Shown here: positions 19,821 to 28,506 of the stretch, piece by piece | How the letters are laid out: the number at the start of each line of letters is the position of its first letter | Numbering within the stretch: position 1 is the stretch's first letter | DNA from: Rhodopirellula sp. P2 | GTDB lineage: Bacteria > Planctomycetota > Planctomycetia > Pirellulales > Pirellulaceae | Reading direction: 5' to 3' | Assembly: GCF_028768465.1 (NCBI RefSeq) | Contig: NZ_CP118225.1 | Span: 4,445,001 to 4,509,000 of the forward strand | DNA: 64,000 nucleotides | Program-made: the position numbers and the translations under genes | Notes under the pieces: generated by a model | What the model was told of the DNA's origin: nothing | The model's database searches: none | What the model saw: the letters and a program-made list of their open reading frames with translations, nothing else

Positions 19821-22790
19821 ATGACGTCTTCTTTGCTTCGATTCGACTGGACCTCGCTCTGCCGAGTATGGTTCGTTCTTGTTTGGTTCGGCATGAGCTG
19901 TGTGGTTGGGTGTGGGCGATCGGGATCCGAATCGGCAGCCTCGACGGACCAGCCCGCCGGTTCCACTCCCAGCGAAATGGCGCCGCGAGCCGCGAAAACG
20001 GATCGCGGTTCCTCCCCGATCGTAAAGGATACGGCGAAAGCGTTCGATGAGTTGCTGCGAGCGTCAAAGTTTTCTGAGGCGGAAACGCTGCTCAAGGGTG
20101 CGGTGGAGCAGGATCCAGACAATGTCACGTCCCGCAGACTGCTAGCACAATTGCTCAGTGCCCAAGGGCGACGGTACGAGGCGAGCCATCACGTGCGTCA
20201 CCTGATCCGGATGCGGGTGATTGAGCAGCACGAATTGCTCAGTCTCATTGATCTGAGTGGGCCGTTTTCGTTGGTTCATTATGGCGAGATGCCCGGAATG
20301 GGGCCGGAAACGTTGTTTGGTTTGGGGGCAGCCCGCGAGGCCTATTTTTCACCGCGAGCCGAAGCGGATGTCGTCCTGCCCATGCTGATGAAGGTTCGTC
20401 GCCGTTTCCCCTCCCATTCAACCGTCGTGGCTTTGACCGGTCGGGTGTTGGCTGAGAACGCACGATGGGCCGAACTCCAAGAATGGATCTCGGAATTGCC
20501 AGAAGAAGTCCGAGAACTCAAGGCATCAAAACGCCCCGCTGGTGGCTTGGCGGGAGTGGACCGACCGATGACGCTGCCGGATGAACCCGAGTTCTGGTTG
20601 ACGATTGGAATTTGGTTGGCTCATGGAAATCAGCACGCTCAAGCGGTGGATGCTTGGGCCGAAACACTGCGGCGCGATCCGACCAACCGAGCCGCACTCC
20701 GGTTGATCGTCTCAACGACGGAGAAGCACTTGCCGGAGGCTTCGAAATGGCACAAGCAACTTCCACTGCTGCGACAATGGATGGGTGATCTCGACAAGGT
20801 GTTTCGGCTCGCTCGGGACGCCGATGCGGAGCAAGCGGAGTGGATTGCAGAGCGGATGCAGAGCTGGTTTCGGCCCTGGGAGTCAGCGGCATGGACGATG
20901 CGAGCGGGGCACATGACGGGCCGACTTCCCAGTCTGCTTCCGGAGCTTGAGCAACGCCGGCAAGCCTTGTTGGTCTGGGAGGCCAAAGCAACCGAAACGC
21001 AGATCCAGCAGGCGCGCATGCAACGGACCATGGGGATCATTCCGGGACCATTTCAGATGCCTTCCTTCACGGAATCCTTCGCGATGGGCGAGACTTCGCA
21101 AATCGAAGAGAGATCGCCGCTGGTCTTCCGTGATGTGGCTTCCGAGTTGGGTATCCATTCGGACTTCACCACTGGATTCCCTGCGGACGGAAAGGAGTTC
21201 TATCTGCATCAAGCCAACGGGGTTGGGCTCGCTGCTCTCGACTATGATCTGGACGGCCGTTGTGACACCTACTTCGCGCGTGCCGGAGGGGATCCCCATC
21301 AAACGAACTCTCGGGCAAACCAGCTGTACCGTCAGCTACCCAGCGGAATCTTCGAAGAGGTGACGAATGTCTGCCAGGCCGATGATCGCGGGTACGGGCA
21401 GGGGGTTTGCGTGGGGGACGTCAACCAAGATGGGTTCCCCGATGTTCTGATCGCGAACATTGGCCGAAACAGCGTTTACATCAACCAAGGTGATGGGACG
21501 TTCCAATCCGATCCAGGACGGATTGTTGGCAATGAGGCGCGGTGGACGTCAAGTTTGGGGCTTGCCGATTTGAATGGGGATGCGCTGCCTGAACTCATCG
21601 AAATCAACTACATCGATGACCCATTGGCATTCCAGGTGATGTGCTCGCCGCCCTTTGACAACTGCCAACCTCAGAGTTACCGGGTGGCGCAGGACTACGC
21701 CTATGAGATGCAACCTGATGGCACGCTGAAGCCATGGGAATCCGTTTGCGAGGCGATGGCTGAGCATCCAAAGTTCGGGTTCGGGGTCGTCATTGGCAAC
21801 TATGACGGCCGCTGTGGAAACGACTTCTTTGTGTCCAACGATGGTGATCTCAATCACTTCTGGGTCTCTGATTGCTCCGATCCAGGGGCGTCTGATGCTG
21901 GGGATGACTCCGATCCTGGCATCGCCAACCGCTCCATCAAGCGGATGGTTGAGAACGCGGGCTTGGCGGGCTGTGCCGTTGGCCGCAGCGGGATTGGAGA
22001 GGCCTGCATGGGAATTGCTGCTGGAGACTTCAATCGAGACGGTCGCTTGGACCTTCATGTGACGAATTTTTACCAGGAGTCAGTCAACCTGTTCGTCCAA
22101 ACCGCCGGTGGGTACTTCTCCGATGACGCCTTGGCTTATGGGGTCGATACCCCCTCGCGGCCCGTGACTGGCTTCGGGACTCAAGCCGCCGATTTCGACA
22201 ACGATGGGTGGTTGGACCTGGCGGTTCTGAATGGCCATCTGTTTAACAACCAATCTCAAAGTGTCCCCTACAAAATGTTGCCGACCCTGTTCGGGGGTGG
22301 ACCGCGTGGTTTTGTACAAAATACTCCAGAGGGGGGTGAGGGCTACTTTGCAGAACCGCAGCTAGGCCGAACCCTTGCCGTCTTGGATTTCGACCGAGAT
22401 GGCCGGATGGATTTGTTGGCCAATCATCTCAATCGTCCCGCCGCTCTGCTTCACAACCAATCGCAGGCAGGAGACTCAGTTCAGCTCGAATTCATCGGGA
22501 AATACAGTGAAAAGTCTGCTTCCGGTGCCGTCGTTCAGGTGTCGTTCGAGGGGCAGGATGGTGAACAAACCCTCACAGGATTTGTATTGGCTGGAGGTGG
22601 CTACATGTGCACGAACCAGGCCTTGGTCCACGTTGGAGTTGGACCCTCAGGGGGCGAGGTCACGCTGGAAATCTCATGGCCGTCTGGACTTCTGGAAACG
22701 GTGGAAGATCTTGCGGTCAACAAACGGTATCAAATCTTAGAAGGCACTGGTGCGATAAACGCCACTCGCTATCATTCTAGTGACGAATAG
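19821..22790 (+). CDS. TPR + FG-GAP/VCBS + ASPIC/UnbV lipoprotein (CRTAC1-like), paralog C
   Basis: The third paralog (989 residues from the ATG; a TTG lies one codon upstream) is transcribed away from the other two. The signal peptide is hydrophobic and ends CVVGC. Helical TPR-like segments span ~60-390. FG-GAP repeats follow (LDYDLDGRCDTYFAR, GDVNQDGFPDVLIAN, ADLNGDALPELIEIN, GDFNRDGRLDLHVTN, ADFDNDGWLDLAVLN, LDFDRDGRMDLLANH), and the UnbV domain closes the protein (KSASGAVVQVS ... LEISWPSGL). Wording of several repeats (for example VGDVNQDGFPD and EINYIDDP) is nearly shared with paralog A, which points to local duplication. Exported, probably attached to a membrane; function unknown. Confidence 0.85.
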   Translation: MTSSLLRFDWTSLCRVWFVLVWFGMSCVVGCGRSGSESAASTDQPAGSTPSEMAPRAAKTDRGSSPIVKDTAKAFDELLRASKFSEAETLLKGAVEQDPDNVTSRRLLAQLLSAQGRRYEASHHVRHLIRMRVIEQHELLSLIDLSGPFSLVHYGEMPGMGPETLFGLGAAREAYFSPRAEADVVLPMLMKVRRRFPSHSTVVALTGRVLAENARWAELQEWISELPEEVRELKASKRPAGGLAGVDRPMTLPDEPEFWLTIGIWLAHGNQHAQAVDAWAETLRRDPTNRAALRLIVSTTEKHLPEASKWHKQLPLLRQWMGDLDKVFRLARDADAEQAEWIAERMQSWFRPWESAAWTMRAGHMTGRLPSLLPELEQRRQALLVWEAKATETQIQQARMQRTMGIIPGPFQMPSFTESFAMGETSQIEERSPLVFRDVASELGIHSDFTTGFPADGKEFYLHQANGVGLAALDYDLDGRCDTYFARAGGDPHQTNSRANQLYRQLPSGIFEEVTNVCQADDRGYGQGVCVGDVNQDGFPDVLIANIGRNSVYINQGDGTFQSDPGRIVGNEARWTSSLGLADLNGDALPELIEINYIDDPLAFQVMCSPPFDNCQPQSYRVAQDYAYEMQPDGTLKPWESVCEAMAEHPKFGFGVVIGNYDGRCGNDFFVSNDGDLNHFWVSDCSDPGASDAGDDSDPGIANRSIKRMVENAGLAGCAVGRSGIGEACMGIAAGDFNRDGRLDLHVTNFYQESVNLFVQTAGGYFSDDALAYGVDTPSRPVTGFGTQAADFDNDGWLDLAVLNGHLFNNQSQSVPYKMLPTLFGGGPRGFVQNTPEGGEGYFAEPQLGRTLAVLDFDRDGRMDLLANHLNRPAALLHNQSQAGDSVQLEFIGKYSEKSASGAVVQVSFEGQDGEQTLTGFVLAGGGYMCTNQALVHVGVGPSGGEVTLEISWPSGLLETVEDLAVNKRYQILEGTGAINATRYHSSDE

Positions 22791-22898
22791 AAAGCCTTCG
22801 TTTCTCCGTAAAGCTTGTTGTCACCCCCATCCTCATCCGTTGCGAAGGTTTTCATGGTTTGGGGAGCACAAGATGTTTCTTCATTTAGGTCTGCTGAC

Positions 22899-23087
22899 AT
22901 GCGCCGAAGTTTGGTCCTTTCCCTGTTTTTGTCACTCGGTTGTTTCTCAATGGTTGGTTGTGGTTCTGGGGGGGAGACGGAATACGACCCGTCGGAGGTC
23001 CCAGCCATGACGGAAGATGAGAAGCAGGCTGCAGAGGACTACGACGCACAAATGGAGAAGGAGTTCAAGGAACAGTACGGCAACTGA
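22899..23087 (+). CDS. Small acidic lipoprotein next to DUF1559 gene
   Basis: A 62-residue protein starting at an ATG inside a longer frame. A hydrophobic signal (RRSLVLSLFLSLGCFSMVGC) ends in a lipobox, and the mature part is short and acidic: AMTEDEKQAAEDYDAQMEKE. The longer upstream extension (from 22815) lacks any signal-like feature. The same layout, including a glycine after the lipid cysteine and an 'MTE/MTED' turn before an acidic helix, recurs in the small protein at 26292. The two flank the pair of DUF1559 genes. No function is known. Confidence 0.75.
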   Translation: MRRSLVLSLFLSLGCFSMVGCGSGGETEYDPSEVPAMTEDEKQAAEDYDAQMEKEFKEQYGN

Positions 23088-23305
23088 TGTCGACGTCGAG
23101 GACCGCCTCGCGTGGAAACTTCCGCAGGAGCGAACATTGCATTTGAGCAAATCGAAAAGTTTCAACGAAACTTGGATGGACTATAGGGGTTGCTAGAGGG
23201 GGGGATCTTCCCCGTTCAAAGGCATTCGAGGTGGCGTCGATGGAAATCCATTGGCGTTTGTTACGAAGGATTTTCTTTTCTTTTCTTTTTCGGGATTTTG
23301 AATTT

Positions 23306-24502
23306 ATGAGAAGCAATCAAACTCGGCGGGGATTCACCCTGGTCGAACTTCTGGTCGTGATCGCGATCATCGGAGTCCTCGTTGGACTTCTGCTGCCGGC
23401 AGTGCAAGCTGCTCGGGAAGCCGCGCGTCGGATGAGTTGCAGCAACAACTTCAAGCAAATGGGGCTGGGGCTGCACAACTACCACGCTGCTTACAACAAG
23501 CTGCCAAAACACAAAGGTGGGACGCACATTGATGGGGGTAACAACTACACCCACAACCGTGGCTACCTCTCTTTCCTGGTTGGCATTTTGCCTTTCGTTG
23601 AACAACAGGGCATGTGGGAAACCATTTCCAACCCGTTCAACTTTGACCGGAATGGGAACGCTCTGACCGCTCCCAACACCTACCCTTCGATGGGCGGTAC
23701 GCCATGGTTCGAAGATTACCAACCCTGGCTGACTCAGGTGCCAATGTATCGCTGCCCAAGCGATCCTGTTGTCCCCGCGCCCACGCAGGTCGCGTTCTCG
23801 AATTACGCTGCCTGCACGGGCGACGCATTCTTTGAACAGCACCACAATGGATATCAAGACGGTAACGGTCAGCCGAGTGGCGACGGAACCTGGGGATCCA
23901 CCGCTGGAAATCGTTGGGCTCGTGGAACATTCCATGGACGCAACTTCACCGGATTCCGTGATGTCTTGGATGGTCTGTCCAACACAATCATGTGTGGTGA
24001 GATCGTCGTGGGGAATGGAAACCGTGAAATCATCAACTCGATTCACCGCGATGGAAATGTTGCCAACCTTCCGCCAAGCCATTGGACAACCGCGGGCGTG
24101 ATTGATCCGGCACGTCCTCAGTTCTGGTCCGACAGTGCCAACTGGGATAGCAATCCAAACCATCAACGTGGTCGTCGTTGGGCCGACGGTCGTCCGACCT
24201 ACACGTCGTTCGTGACCATTGCTCCACCAAACAGCTTCAATGTTTGTCGTGGCGAAGGCAACTTTGGCATCTACTCTGCCGCCAGTCGTCACCAAGGTGG
24301 TGTGCATGTGTTGATGGGCGACGGGGCTGTCAAATTCATCACGGAATCCATCGATGCTGGCAACCAAGATCACGTTGCCTATGGTCGCGACAACGGAGAC
24401 GGTCGTGGTGCGAACGGTGGAGCGGGACGGGAAAGTCCTTATGGCCTTTGGGGTGCCTTGGGTACCAAGGGGATGAAAGAGGTCATCGACTCCGAGTTCT
24501 AG
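23306..24502 (+). CDS. DUF1559 protein with prepilin-type N-terminus (copy 1)
   Basis: The 398-residue protein begins with a short basic leader, then GFTLVELLVVIAIIGVLVG, the type IV prepilin methylation motif and hydrophobic helix (Glu at +5), followed by the DUF1559 hallmark LLPAVQAAREAARRMSCSNN. The C-terminal part has the family motif SRHQGGVHVLMGDGAVKFI. The start at 23306 is chosen because it places the leader directly before the prepilin cleavage glycine; the in-frame upstream extension is unsupported. DUF1559 (SBP_bac_10) proteins are massively expanded in planctomycetes and are presumed pseudopilin-like surface or periplasmic proteins. A clear terminator follows. Confidence 0.92.
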   Translation: MRSNQTRRGFTLVELLVVIAIIGVLVGLLLPAVQAAREAARRMSCSNNFKQMGLGLHNYHAAYNKLPKHKGGTHIDGGNNYTHNRGYLSFLVGILPFVEQQGMWETISNPFNFDRNGNALTAPNTYPSMGGTPWFEDYQPWLTQVPMYRCPSDPVVPAPTQVAFSNYAACTGDAFFEQHHNGYQDGNGQPSGDGTWGSTAGNRWARGTFHGRNFTGFRDVLDGLSNTIMCGEIVVGNGNREIINSIHRDGNVANLPPSHWTTAGVIDPARPQFWSDSANWDSNPNHQRGRRWADGRPTYTSFVTIAPPNSFNVCRGEGNFGIYSAASRHQGGVHVLMGDGAVKFITESIDAGNQDHVAYGRDNGDGRGANGGAGRESPYGLWGALGTKGMKEVIDSEF

Positions 24503-24528
24503 GACTCGTTCCCTGATTCAACATCTCG

Positions 24529-24564
24529 ACCGCGTGCTGCCTTTTGTCAGCACGCGGTTTTTTT
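24529..24564 (+). terminator. Intrinsic terminator after DUF1559 copy 1
   Basis: Perfect 11-bp stem ACCGCGTGCTG / CAGCACGCGGT with an 8-base loop, directly followed by a run of T. It lies 27 bases after the stop codon. Confidence 0.9.
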
Positions 24565-24921
24565 ATGCGCAGGCAACGCCAGAAACCCGGTTCAGCTGCG
24601 ATTTGGGTTTCCGCGCCGGCGCCGCAGCGATTCCAACGCAGCGGTCAGCGAGAGCGTTGCAGGCCATGCCTGACTCTGCCGGTGCGCGTGCTTGCTCGGA
24701 TCAGCCAAACCAAAACCAATTTGGAAAAGCCAAGGGTTTCAAGGGTGGTTAGGGTGTACTTCCTTGGGAATGGGGTTGAGGAGCCCTCTAGAGCTTGACA
24801 CAGGGGCCAGGAGGCGCGAAGCTCAAGGAAGGGGGCAAAACGATGCTTTTTGATGTTTTTTTGAGCACTTTGCTCCTTCGGTCGTATTTCCTCTTTTTTC
24901 TCAGATCTGAAGGATTAATCA
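24565..24921. other. Spacer between the DUF1559 genes
   Basis: No gene or repeat recognised. The last 60 bases are T-rich and the final part carries an AAGGA ribosome-binding site at 24910 for the next gene, so a promoter for DUF1559 copy 2 probably lies here. Confidence 0.5.
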
Positions 24922-26163
24922 ATGAACAAGTACGGACAGAAATGCCATCGACCGGCGTTCACGCTGGTCGAGTTGCTGGTGGTGATCGCCATCATCGGGG
25001 TGTTGGTCGGTCTGCTTTTGCCTGCCGTTCAGGCGGCCCGTGAAGCGGCCCGAAGAATGAGTTGCGGGAACAACATGAAGCAACTCGGGCTTTCCATTCA
25101 CAATTATCACAGCGCGTTCAACGGATTGCCTCCCAACGGAGGTGGAACGGATAACAAAGCAGGAAGCCAAACAACGCAGAACGGAAACAATGGAAACGGC
25201 CGTCGGATCAGTTGGCTGATTCCAATCTTGCCCTATGTCGAACAACAAGCGTTGTGGGAGCAGATCAGCAACCCAATGGATTCCGACGGTGACGGTACCA
25301 TCAACTATCCCGCCATGGGGCCTCGGGCTTGGGATCGCAACTACACGCCATGGATGACCGACATTGGTACTTTCCGTTGCCCGAGTGACCCAGGCGTTGG
25401 CTCACCAGCGATGGGACGCAGCAACTATGTTTGCAGTTATGGCGATGGATTGCATTACGGTGATGTTGGACCTCTCAATGCATCTGGCGGTTTCTACTAC
25501 GAAGACAGTGGACGTGCGAACCAAGTCAACCAATCGTTGCGAGGATTCTTTATCTTCCGCAACACGGTCAACGGAATCAAAGGTTTGGGCCAAGCTCGTA
25601 CCCGTCCACTCATGCGTTTCCGTGATGTGACCGACGGCCTGAGCAACACGATCATGCTGGGTGAGATGGCAACCCATGTGAACCCGCGTGCGGTCAAAAC
25701 CGATGCTGGCATCGGTCCTGGGTTCCGACCTTTGGGTGAGGATCCAGGCTGGGCCGATACGACGGCTGCAAAGGACCCTGCTCGACCACAATTTTGGCTG
25801 GATTCAACGGACTCCGTCGTTCGCAACCTCAACTCAGGCTACGGCCGTGGTTTCCGTTGGGCGGATGCGGCAACGATCTATTCTGCATTCAACACCATCT
25901 TGCCGCCAAACCGCGAAATGGTCATGCCAAACCGTTCAGACTCGGCTTGGTGCGTTGCGCCACCTAGCAGTCAACACCAAGGCGGTGTTCACGTCGTGCT
26001 CGGCGATGGTGCTGTGAAGTTCATCACCGACAGCATTGATGCCGGGAACATTCACGCAGAAGTGATCTGGAGTGCGAACAACCCTGGGGCTGAATCGCCT
26101 TACGGCGTTTGGGGTGCACTTGGCACACGGAACGGCAAGGAGACGGTCCAGGCCGAGTTCTGA
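24922..26163 (+). CDS. DUF1559 protein with prepilin-type N-terminus (copy 2)
   Basis: A 413-residue paralog of the preceding gene. It carries the same prepilin segment FTLVELLVVIAIIGVLVGLL, the DUF1559 signature AVQAAREAARRMSCGNNMKQ, and the C-terminal block SSQHQGGVHVVLGDGAVKFI, ending with SPYGVWGALGTRNGKE much as copy 1 ends. The ATG has an AAGGA site eight bases upstream. The prepilin peptidase that would process it is not in the window. The small lipoprotein gene follows after 128 bp and may be co-transcribed. Confidence 0.92.
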   Translation: MNKYGQKCHRPAFTLVELLVVIAIIGVLVGLLLPAVQAAREAARRMSCGNNMKQLGLSIHNYHSAFNGLPPNGGGTDNKAGSQTTQNGNNGNGRRISWLIPILPYVEQQALWEQISNPMDSDGDGTINYPAMGPRAWDRNYTPWMTDIGTFRCPSDPGVGSPAMGRSNYVCSYGDGLHYGDVGPLNASGGFYYEDSGRANQVNQSLRGFFIFRNTVNGIKGLGQARTRPLMRFRDVTDGLSNTIMLGEMATHVNPRAVKTDAGIGPGFRPLGEDPGWADTTAAKDPARPQFWLDSTDSVVRNLNSGYGRGFRWADAATIYSAFNTILPPNREMVMPNRSDSAWCVAPPSSQHQGGVHVVLGDGAVKFITDSIDAGNIHAEVIWSANNPGAESPYGVWGALGTRNGKETVQAEF

Positions 26164-26291
26164 TCCCCCTGTCGTCATTCAATGGGATGTCGCTTCGCCT
26201 GCCTTCAAGGCTGCCACTGTTCGCAACTGGGCTGTGCGAAGCGACCGTTTTTCGTCGCTTACTCAAACCAATTTTTCAACGAGAGAACTCA

Positions 26292-26492
26292 ATGAATCAG
26301 AATTTCAATTGGACGAAACGTTTTTGCTGCGTTGCCCTGTTGGCGTGCACACCGGTCCTGTTCACAGGATGTGGACCTGGTGGGAACACGGTGATCGAAT
26401 CGGAAGACGGTCCGATGACAGAACAAGAGCTGCAAGATTACGAAGAGCAGGCTCAGCAACAAACGGAGAACTACGAAGACAACTACCGCTGA
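26292..26492 (+). CDS. Small acidic lipoprotein next to DUF1559 gene
   Basis: A 66-residue protein: basic n-region (NQNFNWTKR), hydrophobic core and lipobox ending VLFTGC, then GPGGNTVIESEDGPMTEQEL and an acidic, Gln/Glu-rich tail. A GAGAG sequence lies just upstream of the ATG. It shares layout with the lipoprotein at 22899 (lipobox, glycine-rich hinge, 'MTE' then acidic helix), although overall identity is low. It belongs with the adjacent DUF1559 gene by position. Function unknown. Confidence 0.75.
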   Translation: MNQNFNWTKRFCCVALLACTPVLFTGCGPGGNTVIESEDGPMTEQELQDYEEQAQQQTENYEDNYR

Positions 26493-26500
26493 TCCCAGGG

Positions 26501-26532
26501 CCCTTGAACTCATCGCGAGACGAGTTCAAGGG
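26501..26532 (+). terminator. Hairpin downstream of the small lipoprotein gene
   Basis: Perfect 11-bp stem CCCTTGAACTC / GAGTTCAAGGG, starting 8 bases after the stop codon. No T-run follows, so it may be an RNA-stabilising hairpin rather than a true terminator. Confidence 0.5.
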
Positions 26533-26550
26533 AGCCTGCTCCCAGTCGAA

Positions 26551-26589
26551 CGAAAGGTCGCCCTCCTCAACGGGGGCGGCCTTTCGTTT
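26551..26589. terminator. Bidirectional terminator-like hairpin between convergent genes
   Basis: Arms CGAAAGGTCGCCC and GGGGGCGGCCTTTCG pair with one bulge; the plus strand continues GTTT. It covers the sulfatase stop codon and can serve both converging transcripts. Confidence 0.55.
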
Positions 26590-28039
26590 GGGGTGGTTCG
26601 CGATAGGTGGCGCCGTTGTCCTGGGGCATGGAGCGGTGCCAGGCAACCACTGCGGTGGTCAGCTCTTGGACCACATCGGGATGCTTTGCCGCGATGTTGT
26701 TGGTTTCCCCGCGGTCTTCGTTGAGGTCATACAGCTCGGCTGAGGAACCGTCGTATTCACAGAGCAGTTTCCAGTGGTCCTTTCGGATCGCGAGATCAGG
26801 CAGGTCGTTCACCCCGTAGTAGGCGTCGCGATCAGGAGGCCGACGAAAGAACAGCGGGGAGGTTCGTGATCCACCGTCGCCGGTGATCGCAGAGACCACC
26901 GATTGGCCGTCAAATTGGGCTCCAGCAGGGTAATCGCTGCCGGTCAAATCCAACAACGTGGGAACCAAATCGATTGCTGCGAAAACCGATGTGCGGTCCA
27001 CCTCGCCGGAGCGTTTGACGACACTTGGGCCCCATGCGATCAATGACGAACGAACGCCGCCTTCATAGAGATGGGTTTTGAATCCGCGGAAGGGACCTGC
27101 CGAACCAGCACCTTTCTCGGGACCATTGTCGGAACAAATCAGCACCAAGGTGTTGCTGCGAAGTTCTTCGTCGTTCCGGATGACATCGAACAACTTGCCC
27201 AGTTGGCGGTCCATTTCCTGCAGGACAGAGAGGTACAGCCCGCGTTTACCGTCTGCCCATTGATCCACTGGTGGCCAGAAAGGGGCGTGGACATCGTCGG
27301 GCCAAAGGTTGACGTAGAAGGGTTGCTGATTGGCTTTCGCACTCTGAATGAAGGGGATCGCAGCATCGACAAATCCACCGGTGATTTCCGAACGCTGCAT
27401 CCATCGGAAACCTTCGCCGAGGCGTTCGGCATCGGCCCAGATTCGTCCCGGTTCTTCATCGCCCGGTTTCAACGTCAGGGGCAAAAGCTTCGGACCCATG
27501 CCCTCAAAGTTGGTGAGCGACTCATCGAAGCCGTACTCGGTGATGTACGGTGCGTCATCGACATTCCGCTGCCCGCCCATGTGCCACTTCCCAAAGTGAC
27601 CGGTGGCGTACCCGGATTGCTGCAGCGAACGGGCCAGCATGGGAGCCTTGGGATCCAGCCATTGGGCGATGCCACGCTGATCGTTGTGGTCACGATTGCT
27701 GAGGTAGGATCCGATGCGCCAACGTTGTGGGTAGTGTCCCGTCGAGATCGCGGTCCTCGACGGCGAGCAAATCGGTGAGTTGACATAGAACTGTTCGAAA
27801 CGAACGCCCTCACTCGCCATTTTGTCGATGTGCGGTGTTTGGGCATCGTGGTTGCCAAAGCAGGAGAAGTCCTCCCAGCCCATGTCGTCAATGAACACAA
27901 GCACGACGTTGGGACGCTTGTCATCAGCCATTGCGGTGGTGGTGTCTGATGCCAGCGGATTCAGAAACAACAGCAGGCAGGTGGCCAGCGAACGAATCGG
28001 AGTTCGTTGTCGCAGAAATTTCAGGTGGGGGCGAATCAT
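26567..28039 (-). CDS. Sulfatase (arylsulfatase-type, formylglycine-dependent)
   Basis: The protein is 490 residues from the ATG at 28039, which has GAGGA upstream. It has an N-terminal signal peptide (about residues 1-37), the metal-binding start NVVLVFIDDMGWEDFSCFGN, and the formylglycine motif CSPSRTAISTG with Cys91 as the residue to be oxidised. Further motifs are GYATGHFGKWHMG, the second metal-site SDNGPEKG, and a typical C-terminal subdomain with YDLNEDRGETNN. Sulfatases of this family remove sulfate esters from polysaccharides in the periplasm or outside. The open frame extends 91 codons further, but that extension runs through a 127-bp repeat and is not believable. Neighbouring GH2, esterase, PL10 and agarase-like genes suggest sulfated algal glycans. 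Confidence 0.93.
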   Translation of the reverse strand: MIRPHLKFLRQRTPIRSLATCLLLFLNPLASDTTTAMADDKRPNVVLVFIDDMGWEDFSCFGNHDAQTPHIDKMASEGVRFEQFYVNSPICSPSRTAISTGHYPQRWRIGSYLSNRDHNDQRGIAQWLDPKAPMLARSLQQSGYATGHFGKWHMGGQRNVDDAPYITEYGFDESLTNFEGMGPKLLPLTLKPGDEEPGRIWADAERLGEGFRWMQRSEITGGFVDAAIPFIQSAKANQQPFYVNLWPDDVHAPFWPPVDQWADGKRGLYLSVLQEMDRQLGKLFDVIRNDEELRSNTLVLICSDNGPEKGAGSAGPFRGFKTHLYEGGVRSSLIAWGPSVVKRSGEVDRTSVFAAIDLVPTLLDLTGSDYPAGAQFDGQSVVSAITGDGGSRTSPLFFRRPPDRDAYYGVNDLPDLAIRKDHWKLLCEYDGSSAELYDLNEDRGETNNIAAKHPDVVQELTTAVVAWHRSMPQDNGATYREPPQTKGRPR

Positions 28040-28127
28040 CAGGGTGATTTCCTCATTGTGGTGGGAAGGAATTGGGGAGGGAGTCTGGGATCGAATGATG
28101 GCTTCGTTTGAGACGGAAGGGGCGTGA

Positions 28128-28253
28128 TAAGCAGGTCGGCTGGAATGATCGGGCACAACCATGTGAGCCGTTTGGGCGTTGGCCTGGCCTGCGCGTGAAA
28201 ACCGTGGCGAACGCCAACGGCTCACATACCCGATGACACCTGCGTACCTGCTT
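28128..28253 (+). repeat. 127-bp palindromic interspersed repeat, copy 2
   Basis: TAAGCAGGTCGGCTGG to GTACCTGCTT, lacking only the final A. It is nearly identical to copy 3, which lies 121 bp downstream in the same orientation. It lies in the 5' region of the sulfatase gene. Confidence 0.93.
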
Positions 28254-28310
28254 CGCGAGAGCCACGGATTGTCGCGTTGCCGATGGAGCGACGCAACAAG
28301 TTGATCCTGC

Positions 28311-28345
28311 AAAAGAAAACGCTCGGACCGAAAACGATCCGAGCG
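28311..28345 (-). terminator. Intrinsic terminator of the GH2 gene
   Basis: Stem CGCTCGGA / TCCGAGCG (28320-28327 and 28338-28345). On the minus strand it is followed by TTTTCTTTT, the expected U-tract. The 127-bp repeat copy 3 therefore lies in the 3' untranslated part of the GH2 transcript. Confidence 0.8.
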
Positions 28346-28374
28346 ACAAGATACTTTTGATTCACTTCAGTTGT

Positions 28375-28501
28375 TAAGCAGGTCGGCTGGAATGATCGGG
28401 CACAACCATGTGAGCCGTTTGGGCATTAGCCCCGGTTGCGAGTGAAAACCGTGGCTAACGCCAACGGCTCACATACCCGATGACACCTGCGTACCTGCTT
28501 A
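28375..28501 (+). repeat. 127-bp palindromic interspersed repeat, copy 3
   Basis: TAAGCAGGTCGGCTGG to GTACCTGCTTA, full length. It ends 5 bases from the GH2 stop codon and forms a long imperfect hairpin, so it would fold in the 3' end of that mRNA. Confidence 0.93.
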
Positions 28502-28506
28502 GAAGT

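Noticed and set aside
28040-28312. N-terminal extension of the sulfatase
   Set aside because: It is a translation of the 127-bp repeat; the signal peptide starts at the ATG at 28039.
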